From JBFLVN01 sp040758475 (lineage in GTDB: Bacteria > JAGRBM01): 7,916 bases of DNA. Made by a program: the position numbers and the translations under genes. The stretch lies in NCBI GenBank assembly GCA_040758475.1, contig JBFLVN010000176.1:1-7916 (forward strand), read 5' to 3'. Under the pieces are notes generated by a model. It did no database searches. It saw only the letters and a list, made by a program, of their open reading frames with translations, and was not told the DNA's origin. Of the stretch, positions 1 through 5,524 are shown in pieces (positions within the stretch are counted from its first letter, which is position 1; every line of letters starts with the position of its first letter).

Positions 1-1
1 C

Positions 2-1456
2 CGGATGGCCCAGCAGCTTGCGCGCCTGAACGTCGATTTGATCGAGGCCGGGTTTCCCATTTCCTCGGAAGGGGATTTTGAGGCCGTCCGCGAGATCGCC
101 AAGGGCGTGAAGGGGCCACGGCTCATGGGACTTTCCCGCGCCGAGTACGCCGACATCGACCGGGCCGCCGAAGCGCTCCGTCCCGCCGAGAAGTGGGGCA
201 TCCACACGTTCATCGCGACGAGCGACATCCATTTGAAATACAAGCTCAAGAAGACCCGCGAGCAGGTCTTGGACGACGCCTCCCGCGCCGTCGAACGGGC
301 GAGAAAACACACGGATTGGGTGGAATTCTCCGCCGAAGACGCCACGCGCTCCGATCCCGATTATTTGTGCGAAGTCTACAAGCGGGCCGTGGCGGGGGGG
401 GCGAAAGTGCTGAACGTCCCCGACACGGTGGGGTACACGACCCCCTGGGAGTTCCACGAGATCATCTCCCGCATCAAGCAGGAAGTGGTGGGGAGCAAGG
501 ACGTCATCATCTCCGTCCACTGCCACAACGATCTGGGCCTGGCCGTTGCGAACTCCATCGCGGCCGTCCGGGCGGGGGCGCGGCAGGTCGAATGCACGGT
601 GAATGGCATCGGCGAGCGGGCGGGGAACGCTTCCCTCGAAGAGATCGTCATGTCCCTCAAGGTGCGGGGCTCGGCGCTCCCCTTCCACACGGACATCGTC
701 AGCGAGCAAATTTATCCAAGCTCGCGCCTCCTCTCTTCCATCACCGGCATCAACGTCCAGCCCAACAAGGCCATCGTGGGGGCGAACGCCTTTGCCCACG
801 AGGCGGGCATCCACCAGGACGGGGTTTTAAAGCAAAAGCTTACCTACGAGATCATGACCCCCGAATCCGTGGGGATTCCCACGAACCAGCTCGTCCTTGG
901 CAAGCACTCGGGGCGCCACGCCTTCAAGGACCGGCTCAAAACCCTGGGCTTCGAACTCTCCCAGGAGCAACTCGAAGAGGCCTTCGTGCGTTTTAAGCGC
1001 CTCGCGGACATCAAGAAGGAAGTCTACGACGAAGACCTTGAGCGCCTCGTGGCGGAAGAGCTCGTCCAGGCCAAGAACCGCTTCGAGATCGTCCATGCGA
1101 ACGTGAGCTCCGGCACGGACATCCGCCCCTCGGCAACCGTTTGCTTGAAGGTCGATGGCGTCGAGAAAACGGGCTCGGCCTTCGGGGACGGCCCGGTGGA
1201 CGCGGTACTCAATGCCATCCGGGAACTCACGGGTTTCGAAGGAAAGGTGACTTCCTACGTGGTCAAGGCCATTTCCGGCGGCACGGACGCCCAAGGGGAC
1301 GTGGCCATCACGGTGGAAAACGATGGGCGCATCTCCCGGGGCCACGGCACCCATCCGGACATCATCGTCGCCTCGGCCAAGAGTTACTTGGACGCTCTGA
1401 ACCGCATGGACTACCGCAGGCAGGTCCGCGTCCACGCCCAGGCGGCGGGGGTATGA
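2..1456 (+). CDS. leuA: 2-isopropylmalate synthase, 5'-truncated by window edge
   Basis: Condenses acetyl-CoA with 2-oxoisovalerate to give 2-isopropylmalate, the first committed step of leucine synthesis, in the cytoplasm. The reading frame is open to the window edge, and the ATG at 5 is an internal Met: about 30 N-terminal residues, including the family's RDGEQ motif, lie outside. Counting from that Met, the TIM barrel shows EAGFP (14-18), EFSAEDATRSD (107-117), the metal-binding HCHNDLG (172-178) and NGIGERAGNA (200-209). The LeuA communication region follows with HEAGIHQDGV (265-274) and LGKHSGRHA (298-306). The C-terminal regulatory domain spans about 355-475, with GDGPVDA (394-400) and a closing DIIVASAKSYLDALN stretch. 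This domain normally mediates leucine feedback inhibition, so allosteric control is expected. The full motif order, regulatory domain and lack of internal stops point to a working leuA rather than citramalate or homocitrate synthase, which cannot be wholly excluded by eye. Confidence 0.95.
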   Translation, partial: RMAQQLARLNVDLIEAGFPISSEGDFEAVREIAKGVKGPRLMGLSRAEYADIDRAAEALRPAEKWGIHTFIATSDIHLKYKLKKTREQVLDDASRAVERARKHTDWVEFSAEDATRSDPDYLCEVYKRAVAGGAKVLNVPDTVGYTTPWEFHEIISRIKQEVVGSKDVIISVHCHNDLGLAVANSIAAVRAGARQVECTVNGIGERAGNASLEEIVMSLKVRGSALPFHTDIVSEQIYPSSRLLSSITGINVQPNKAIVGANAFAHEAGIHQDGVLKQKLTYEIMTPESVGIPTNQLVLGKHSGRHAFKDRLKTLGFELSQEQLEEAFVRFKRLADIKKEVYDEDLERLVAEELVQAKNRFEIVHANVSSGTDIRPSATVCLKVDGVEKTGSAFGDGPVDAVLNAIRELTGFEGKVTSYVVKAISGGTDAQGDVAITVENDGRISRGHGTHPDIIVASAKSYLDALNRMDYRRQVRVHAQAAGV

Positions 1457-1462
1457 GGGGAG
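1455..1462 (+). promoter_or_regulatory. Shine-Dalgarno for the 138-aa gene
   Basis: GAGGGGAG overlaps the leuA stop codon and lies six bases before the ATG at 1469. It supports that start and suggests the gene is translated from a transcript that runs on from leuA. Confidence 0.6.
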
Positions 1463-1468
1463 TATCGA

Positions 1469-1885
1469 ATGGATGTATTTGAAGAGCTAGTGATGCAGTA
1501 TCTCACGAAAAATGGGCATGCACATACATTCGTGTGCCCACAATTCAGCATAAAAGCGGAAAGCGGAAAAGAATGGAGTTGTCCGGATTTCGTGGCTCTC
1601 GATTTCAAGAATCGACAAGTAAAAGTCGTTGAGGTCACGATTAATTCTGATCCAAGGAAAACACTGGGCAAAAAGTTAAAGCAAAAGGATGGACAATGGA
1701 TAAATCTGCTTAGAAAGCAATTGGCACCATTGGGGATTTCTGAAGAATCGGGATGGGGATTTGGGGTCCTGGCGTTTGTGAGAGAGGAGTACGTTGAAGC
1801 CTTTGCAGGGAGCGACGGGATATCAGTTGTTGGCATTGAAACTATAGCGGTGCCATGGAAATGGGATTGGAGTGAACGCCGCTGA
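1469..1885 (+). CDS. Hypothetical protein with a PD-(D/E)XK-like pattern
   Basis: I do not recognise this 138-aa soluble protein by name. The ATG is preceded by a strong GAGGGGAG and lies 12 nt after leuA. An N-terminal helix carrying Glu5 and Glu6 is followed by a strand-turn-strand segment: Pro39-Asp40, the hydrophobic FVALDF, a short turn, then VKVVEVT with Glu55. That spacing recalls the PD-(D/E)XK nuclease core (PD, 10-20 residues, E-x-K), but Thr57 stands where the catalytic Lys is expected; Lys64 or Lys68/69 could substitute. A basic, probably helical segment (62-84) and a Trp/aromatic-rich C-terminus (PWKWDW) follow. There is no signal peptide or membrane segment. GC is clearly lower than in leuA, suggesting transfer. 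The nuclease-fold reading is inference from one motif; it may be catalytically dead or unrelated. Existence of the gene is much surer than its function. Confidence 0.75.
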   Translation: MDVFEELVMQYLTKNGHAHTFVCPQFSIKAESGKEWSCPDFVALDFKNRQVKVVEVTINSDPRKTLGKKLKQKDGQWINLLRKQLAPLGISEESGWGFGVLAFVREEYVEAFAGSDGISVVGIETIAVPWKWDWSERR

Positions 1886-1900
1886 AGGCTTTTCTTTTAT

Positions 1901-2080
1901 ATGTCTGATTCAGCAGCAAATGTAATTATTGCATTGGGTTTGATATTTTTGGTCGTAGAGCCAAAGCGTGACCGGCGGTTTAGGACTGGTTACAAGCATA
2001 ACAAGGTTCCAAGCCCCATATTTCGATGGATAGGGTTGCTCTTGCTTGCCATTGGGATAATTGCCAATGTTGCTCGTTGA
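1901..2080 (+). CDS. Small two-helix membrane protein, 59 aa
   Basis: A short open frame starts at ATG 1901 with MSDSAANVII and ends with the stop at 2078-2080. It has two hydrophobic segments, about residues 7-19 (NVIIALGLIFLVV) and 42-57 (WIGLLLLAIGIIANV), joined by a strongly basic loop with KRDRRFR and YKHNK. By the positive-inside rule the loop should be cytoplasmic and both ends periplasmic. A GAAGG (1884-1888) overlapping the upstream stop could act as ribosome site, though its 12-nt spacing is long. The gene sits 15 nt after the 138-aa gene and 3 nt before the next ATG, so translational coupling is plausible. I recognise no family. The helix-basic loop-helix pattern filling nearly the whole frame argues for a real gene, but at this length a chance frame cannot be excluded. 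Confidence 0.5.
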   Translation: MSDSAANVIIALGLIFLVVEPKRDRRFRTGYKHNKVPSPIFRWIGLLLLAIGIIANVAR

Positions 2081-2083
2081 AAT

Positions 2084-2863
2084 ATGAGTAAATGGATCTT
2101 TAGCAATGTGGAATCTGATTCTCATTCCTTGAAAGATAGTTCTACGAATTTTGACCGTGTGCTTCTTGGGGCGCTGGCTTTCTTTTGCCTCTTCGCCTCT
2201 GCCTGCTCGACGACCATTCGCCGCCGGGCGGATTTCCTCGAACGGCGTTCTTCCCTCAAAAAGGTCGCCATCGTCCCGCCGGTCGTAAGCGCGGTCCTCA
2301 TTAAGGGAAAGGATGATTACGAGCCCCAGCCGGAAGTGGAGAGCGAACTTTCTTCTAAATTCCCCGGCGTTTACCGGATGGTTTTGCCGGAATACGGGCT
2401 TGGCATCGCCGCTGGCCCCGAAGCTCTGGCACAGGCGGACGCAGAGGGGCTCGATGCGGCCACAATCCGGTTCCTCTATGCGGTGAAGACCCTCTATAAG
2501 CGTTCTTCCATGAGCGAAAAGAAAGCTTTGAAATACGATTTCGCTCTCGGCACGGACGTGCGGCCGCTCCTCGAAAAGACCCAGAGCGACGTGCTCCTCT
2601 TCACGCTGCTTTCGTCCTACGAAAAATCGGGGAAGGAGATCGCCAAGGACTGGGGCTTTGCCTTCCTCCTCACGGCGATCACCTTGGGGCATCTCGTATT
2701 CATTCCGGCCGAATCGGACGGCTCGTACCTGACCATCGCCCTGGCGGCCGATTCCCACGGTGAAATCCTCTGGTCCAACCGGATCGAGAATTCCAAATCG
2801 GGGAAAGCCATCAAGCTCGAAAAGCTCGTTCGGGAAGCTCTGGAAGAGTTCCCGGAATACTGA
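2084..2863 (+). CDS. Putative lipoprotein A, GNA1162/CsgG-like pattern
   Basis: 259 aa if started at ATG 2084. A hydrophobic stretch (26-40) ends in ASAC, making Cys41 the likely lipidated residue; Ser at +2 favours the outer membrane. The mature part begins with KKVAIVPPVV (59-68), has a central SDVLLFTLLSSYE (168-180) and a hydrophobic GFAFLLTAITLG (191-202), and closes with GEILW (226-230) and LEKLVREALEEFP (245-257). An 'I-VPP' strand, an 'aDvll' strand and a 'GeilW' strand recall small envelope lipoproteins of the GNA1162/LpoB/CsgG-like fold; this is inference. The next gene is a paralog. The oddity is the N-terminus: 25 mostly polar residues precede the hydrophobic core, an unusually long n-region, encoded by AT-rich DNA that changes to GC-rich almost exactly at codon 26. 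GTG 2159 is an alternative start but lacks a ribosome site and would remove the basic residues. Confidence 0.8.
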   Translation: MSKWIFSNVESDSHSLKDSSTNFDRVLLGALAFFCLFASACSTTIRRRADFLERRSSLKKVAIVPPVVSAVLIKGKDDYEPQPEVESELSSKFPGVYRMVLPEYGLGIAAGPEALAQADAEGLDAATIRFLYAVKTLYKRSSMSEKKALKYDFALGTDVRPLLEKTQSDVLLFTLLSSYEKSGKEIAKDWGFAFLLTAITLGHLVFIPAESDGSYLTIALAADSHGEILWSNRIENSKSGKAIKLEKLVREALEEFPEY

Positions 2864-2872
2864 ATGAATGAT

Positions 2873-2880
2873 AGGGGTGG
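2873..2880 (+). promoter_or_regulatory. Shine-Dalgarno deciding the start of lipoprotein B
   Basis: AGGGGTGG lies four bases before ATG 2885. The in-frame ATG at 2864, which directly abuts the previous stop, has no such site and would add seven polar or charged residues before the signal peptide, so 2885 is preferred. Confidence 0.55.
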
Positions 2881-2884
2881 TGAA

Positions 2885-3586
2885 ATGTTTAGGACAGTAA
2901 AGTTGATGATTCTGGCGATAGTGGTTTGCATGGAGTTTGCTGCTTGTGCTTGTAGGCCACGCGAACAGTACCGCTTTCCTCCACTAGATAGGTCTTATCA
3001 AAAAATTATCCTCGTCCCCCCTCTGGTCCGGATTTCACGCTTCAAAATCGGAGAGCAATCGATGCTCGAGCCTGTCGAAGAGCCCCGTTTCCCGCCTCGG
3101 TTGGCGGGCGTTCTGGCCGCTTCGTTGGAGCGTTTAGGCTTCATAGTCGCGCAGCCTTGGAGTGATTTTTATACTCCAGAGGAAGCTTGGTTTAGAAAGA
3201 TGGGCTTTTTCGAGGCCAATAGGAGCTTTTTGGATGTTCCGAGATTGACGCGGAAAGACCCTTCGTCGTTTTATAAACAGGAATCTGCTCCACGGGTAGA
3301 TATGCAAAATCTCGTATTTAATTGGGATGGATCGGTGGCGCTTCTCGCCAATTTTGTCGGCAACGAAAGAGATCCCAGGGGACGGCAAGCTTCCTGGTGG
3401 CCGCCCGTGGGATGCCCCAAGCCTCCCTACGAGTATTCCACTCTTCGGCTCGGGCTTGTAGCCCCCGAGACAGGGCAGATTTTGTGGATGGGAACGGCCA
3501 CCGAATATGCGTCTTGCAGAAAAGTTTCATTTGAAAATCTTGCGCGGGAAGCGCTCAAGGATTTTCCATTGGTGGCTTCAAAATAA
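2885..3586 (+). CDS. Putative lipoprotein B, paralog of lipoprotein A
   Basis: 233 aa from ATG 2885, chosen because AGGGGTGG precedes it and it gives a normal signal peptide: MFRTVK, a hydrophobic core, then FAAC with Cys21 as the lipidation site (Cys23 is a second candidate). Ala at +2 suggests an outer-membrane lipoprotein. The mature part starts YQKIILVPPLV (38-48), has a probable helix with LAGVLAASLERLGF (73-86) and ends with GQILW (197-201) and FENLAREALKDFP (216-228). These two end blocks match lipoprotein A in order and position, while the middle has diverged strongly. B has its own insert-like RQASWWPPVGCPKPPYEY (167-184) with Cys177, and lacks A's hydrophobic 191-202 block. Composition is mosaic: about 40% GC at 2881-2940, 70% at 3061-3120 and 47% at 3181-3240. 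Function is unknown; the fold assignment is as tentative as for A. Confidence 0.8.
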   Translation: MFRTVKLMILAIVVCMEFAACACRPREQYRFPPLDRSYQKIILVPPLVRISRFKIGEQSMLEPVEEPRFPPRLAGVLAASLERLGFIVAQPWSDFYTPEEAWFRKMGFFEANRSFLDVPRLTRKDPSSFYKQESAPRVDMQNLVFNWDGSVALLANFVGNERDPRGRQASWWPPVGCPKPPYEYSTLRLGLVAPETGQILWMGTATEYASCRKVSFENLAREALKDFPLVASK

Positions 3587-3597
3587 TTAAGTGTTTC

Positions 3598-5004
3598 ATG
3601 GGTGCGTTTAATTCCCTCACGCCCGATCGGATTTCCCGCCTCAAGTCCCTCGTGGGCGAGGGGAAAGTCCGTTCCGACGACACGGCCTTGGAGCAGTATT
3701 CCCACGACGAGACGGAGAACCTCAGTTTCCCGCCCGAAGCGGTCGTCCTGGCCGAATCGACGGAAGACGTTTCCAAAGTCCTGAAATTCGCCACCCAGGA
3801 GAGAGTCCCCGTAACGCCCCGGGGGGCGGGGACGGGGCTTTCGGGCGGAGCGCTCCCGGTAAGAGGCGGCATCGTCCTTTCCCTCGGACGGATGAACCGC
3901 ATCCTGGAAATCGACGCGGCCAATTTGATGGTTCGCGTGGAGGCTGGCGTTGTTACTGGTGAACTCCAGCGGCAGGTGGAAGAAAAAGGCCTTTTTTATC
4001 CCGTCGACCCCGCGAGCCGGGATTCTTGCCAGATCGGCGGAAACATCGCGGAAGATTCGGCGGGCCCCCGCTCGTGCAAGTACGGTCCCACGCGAAGATA
4101 CGTGATGGGTTTGGAGGCGGTGCTTCCGAGCGGCGAAGTGATTCGCACGGGCGGGAAAAACCGCAAGGATGTGACGGGATACAATCTGACCCAACTCCTC
4201 GTGGGCTCGGAAGGGACGCTGGCCGTCGTCACCAAGGCGACTCTTCGGCTCCTGGCGCTTCCCAAAGCCGTTTTAACCGTCGCCCTCCCGTTCCATGAAC
4301 TCTCCCAGGCGGCGCGGGTGGTAAGCGAGATATTCCTGAAAGGTTTTGCCCCCAGCGCCTGTGAGATCATGGAAAAAAGAGCGCTCGAAGCCGTGGAGAA
4401 AATTCATCCTGTTCCGCCGCAGCTTGCCGGAAAGGACGCCCTGTTGGTTGTGGAATTAGACGGCGACGATCCCGAAAAACTCCTCGAAGAAGCTGCCGGC
4501 ATTTGCGAATTGGCGGAAGGAATGGGGGCAGGGGAGACCATAGTGGCCCAGCAGGCTTCCGACCAGCGGCGGGTCTGGGATGTTCGCCGCAAGGTGGGAG
4601 AAGCCGTAAAGCGGTTATCGGTTTACAAAGAGGCCGATACGGTGGTCCCGCGGGCCAGACTGGCCGATTTGGTGCTGGCCGCCCGGGAAGTGACGAAAAA
4701 GCACGGCTTGGACGCCGTTTGCTACGGCCATGCGGCCGACGGGAACCTGCACGTGAATATCTTGAAAGGTTTCCTCGACGATGCTTCGTGGATGAAAAAG
4801 CGCGACGCGGCGGAGGAAGAACTCTTCGGGCGAGTCGTTGAGATGGGGGGCATGCTCTCGGGCGAGCACGGCATCGGCTACGCCCAGCGGCGGCTCCTGC
4901 CCGTTGCCGTGGATGCCCCCACGATGGCGCTGATGGGCCAGATCAAGAAAACCTTCGATCCAATGGGAATCCTGAATCCGGGAAAAGTTTTTCCGGACGC
5001 GTAG
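3598..5004 (+). CDS. glcD: FAD-linked oxidase, GlcD / D-lactate dehydrogenase family
   Basis: 468 aa, normal length for the glycolate oxidase GlcD / D-lactate / D-2-hydroxyglutarate dehydrogenase group, which oxidises 2-hydroxy acids to 2-oxo acids with FAD. The PCMH-type FAD domain shows PRGAGTGLSGGA (74-85), PVDPAS (135-140), IGGNIAEDSAGP (146-157) and GYNLTQLLVGSEGTLAVVT (194-212). The C-terminal oxidase domain shows KEADTVVPRARL (344-355), GHAADGNLHVN (377-387, with the family's metal and substrate histidines), SGEHGIG (421-427) and the closing NPGKVF. The segment IAEDSAGP departs from the IGGN-x-A-x-NA-x-GP form I expect in glycolate oxidases, so substrate is left open. No glcE or glcF partner is present, which favours a stand-alone oxidase using another acceptor; partners could lie outside. 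The ATG at 3598 lacks a clear ribosome site in its short AT-rich upstream gap (11 nt). Confidence 0.9.
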   Translation: MGAFNSLTPDRISRLKSLVGEGKVRSDDTALEQYSHDETENLSFPPEAVVLAESTEDVSKVLKFATQERVPVTPRGAGTGLSGGALPVRGGIVLSLGRMNRILEIDAANLMVRVEAGVVTGELQRQVEEKGLFYPVDPASRDSCQIGGNIAEDSAGPRSCKYGPTRRYVMGLEAVLPSGEVIRTGGKNRKDVTGYNLTQLLVGSEGTLAVVTKATLRLLALPKAVLTVALPFHELSQAARVVSEIFLKGFAPSACEIMEKRALEAVEKIHPVPPQLAGKDALLVVELDGDDPEKLLEEAAGICELAEGMGAGETIVAQQASDQRRVWDVRRKVGEAVKRLSVYKEADTVVPRARLADLVLAAREVTKKHGLDAVCYGHAADGNLHVNILKGFLDDASWMKKRDAAEEELFGRVVEMGGMLSGEHGIGYAQRRLLPVAVDAPTMALMGQIKKTFDPMGILNPGKVFPDA

Positions 5005-5043
5005 GGGCAGCGTCTCGGGCTTGCCAGTTTTCTCGGTTCTGCA

Positions 5044-5072
5044 TTGACAGATCGATTCAATTTTGGTTCAAT
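5044..5072 (+). promoter_or_regulatory. Putative sigma70 promoter with overlapping dyad
   Basis: A perfect TTGACA (5044-5049) is followed after exactly 17 bases by TTCAAT (5067-5072), four of six matches to TATAAT. A 7-bp inverted repeat, GCATTGA (5041-5047) and TCAATGC (5068-5074), brackets it, so a dimeric repressor could occlude both hexamers; this is inference. It lies in the longest non-coding gap of the window and points at the phasin-like gene, about 80 bases upstream of its start. Confidence 0.5.
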
Positions 5073-5074
5073 GC

Positions 5075-5131
5075 GCAAGGCCGCCAGAAATTCATCTTGC
5101 CTTGCCATCAAAATATGACGGACCTTTTGAT
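5075..5131 (+). other. Two inverted repeats in the leader of the phasin-like gene
   Basis: The presumed 5' untranslated leader holds two perfect 7-bp inverted repeats. The first is GCAAGGC (5075-5081) with GCCTTGC (5099-5105), loop 17. The second is ATCAAAA (5107-5113) with TTTTGAT (5125-5131), loop 11. The second ends seven bases before the ribosome site, so it could affect translation. Both are short enough that chance is possible, and neither has the form of a riboswitch I know. Confidence 0.3.
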
Positions 5132-5137
5132 TTGACT

Positions 5138-5143
5138 GGGAGG
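5138..5143 (+). promoter_or_regulatory. Shine-Dalgarno deciding a GTG start
   Basis: GGGAGG lies seven bases before GTG 5151. The nearby ATG at 5146 is in another frame and too close to the site, so the GTG start of the phasin-like gene is preferred. Confidence 0.65.
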
Positions 5144-5150
5144 ACATGCC

Positions 5151-5471
5151 GTGGCGCAAGGACCAGTGGAAAGTACGGCGGAATTCGCCAAAACCTTCGT
5201 CAAAGAGGCCCAGAAAACCTTTAAAAAGCGCAGGGCTCGTTTGAACAAGATGCTCGACGGCGGCCGCAAGCGCCTCGAATCTTTCGCGGAAAAGACGCGC
5301 AACGGCTGGGGCGAGGCCGCCCAGAGCCGCATTCAGCGCACGGTGAACGCCTTGGGGCTTCCGACCAGCGGTCAGGTCGAGGAGCTTTCGGGGCGGGTCG
5401 CCAAGCTCACCCGGCGGGTCAATTCCTTGCTGAAGGGCAACGGCAAGTCCGAAAGCAGCCGGGCTTCCTGA
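5151..5471 (+). CDS. Phasin-like (polyhydroxyalkanoate granule) protein
   Basis: 106 aa from a GTG start with a well-placed GGGAGG. The protein is almost wholly helical and rich in Lys, Arg, Ala and Glu. An amphipathic N-terminal helix (8-35, FAKTFVKEAQKTFKKRR) leads to a second helix (38-65), then LGLPTSGQVEELSGRV (68-83) and the heptad-like AKLTRRVNSLL (84-94), followed by a polar tail. The 'lglPT...veeLs.rv..L..rv..L' ending matches what I know of the C-terminal coiled coil of PhaF/PhaI-type phasins and related granule proteins, which coat PHA granules in the cytoplasm. No pha biosynthesis gene is in view, so the role is inferred from that motif alone; a generic coiled-coil or nucleoid-associated basic protein is the alternative. 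It has its own likely promoter and is convergent with the next gene. Confidence 0.7.
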   Translation: MAQGPVESTAEFAKTFVKEAQKTFKKRRARLNKMLDGGRKRLESFAEKTRNGWGEAAQSRIQRTVNALGLPTSGQVEELSGRVAKLTRRVNSLLKGNGKSESSRAS

Positions 5472-5502
5472 AATCAGTTTTTGAGCAGCCGGGGAAATCG
5501 GA

Positions 5503-5524
5503 GCGCCGGGGGATGCCCCTGCGC
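5503..5524. terminator. GC-rich hairpin between convergent genes
   Basis: GCGC (5503-5506) plus GGGG (5508-5511) pair with CCCC (5516-5519) plus GCGC (5521-5524), with one C-T mismatch and a GATG loop. The hairpin ends just before the stop codon of the - strand gene and lies 31 bases past the phasin-like stop, the right place for a shared terminator. Neither side has a good U-tract, so an intrinsic terminator is only a weak call; it may instead protect 3' ends. Confidence 0.35.

Larger units (their letters stand above)
1457..2158. other. AT-rich islet between leuA and the lipoprotein genes
   Basis: Base composition changes abruptly after the leuA stop. Hand counts of 60-base blocks give about 45% GC at 1501-1560, 43% at 1921-1980, 38% at 2041-2100 and 37% at 2101-2160, then 60% at 2161-2220. 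The segment carries one 138-aa gene, one 59-aa gene and the first 25 codons of the following lipoprotein gene. No transposase, integrase, tRNA or convincing flanking direct repeat was seen, so the mechanism of entry is unknown. Horizontal acquisition is an inference from composition only; the edges are approximate. Confidence 0.55.

Noticed and set aside
827..1435. 202-codon open frame on the - strand opposite leuA
   Set aside because: Antisense shadow of a well-conserved gene in GC-rich DNA; composition is typical of such shadows.
1457..2083. Idea that the nuclease-like gene and the small membrane gene form a defined defence or toxin-antitoxin system
   Set aside because: Only proximity and composition support it; neither protein shows a diagnostic motif of a known system, so it is kept as a question and not as an annotation.
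1910..2758. 282-codon open frame on the - strand
   Set aside because: It runs antisense to the 59-aa gene and lipoprotein A, its translation is His/Arg/Gly-rich without motifs, and the + strand frame has a signal peptide and paralog-shared blocks.
3061..3110. GAGCCTGTCGAAG-like stretch and nearby GCCTCGGTTGGCGGGC, reminiscent of dispersed repeat sequences
   Set aside because: It is short, single-copy in the window, and the encoded EPVEEP aligns reasonably with EPQPEVE of the paralog, so it can be ordinary coding sequence.
3427..4194. 255-codon open frame on the - strand
   Set aside because: It spans the end of lipoprotein B and the FAD domain of glcD on the opposite strand; no motif or ribosome site supports it.
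5455..5493. Direct repeat GCAGCCGGG (5455-5463 and 5485-5493) around the phasin-like stop
   Set aside because: Nine bases in GC-rich DNA, with no associated element; chance is sufficient.
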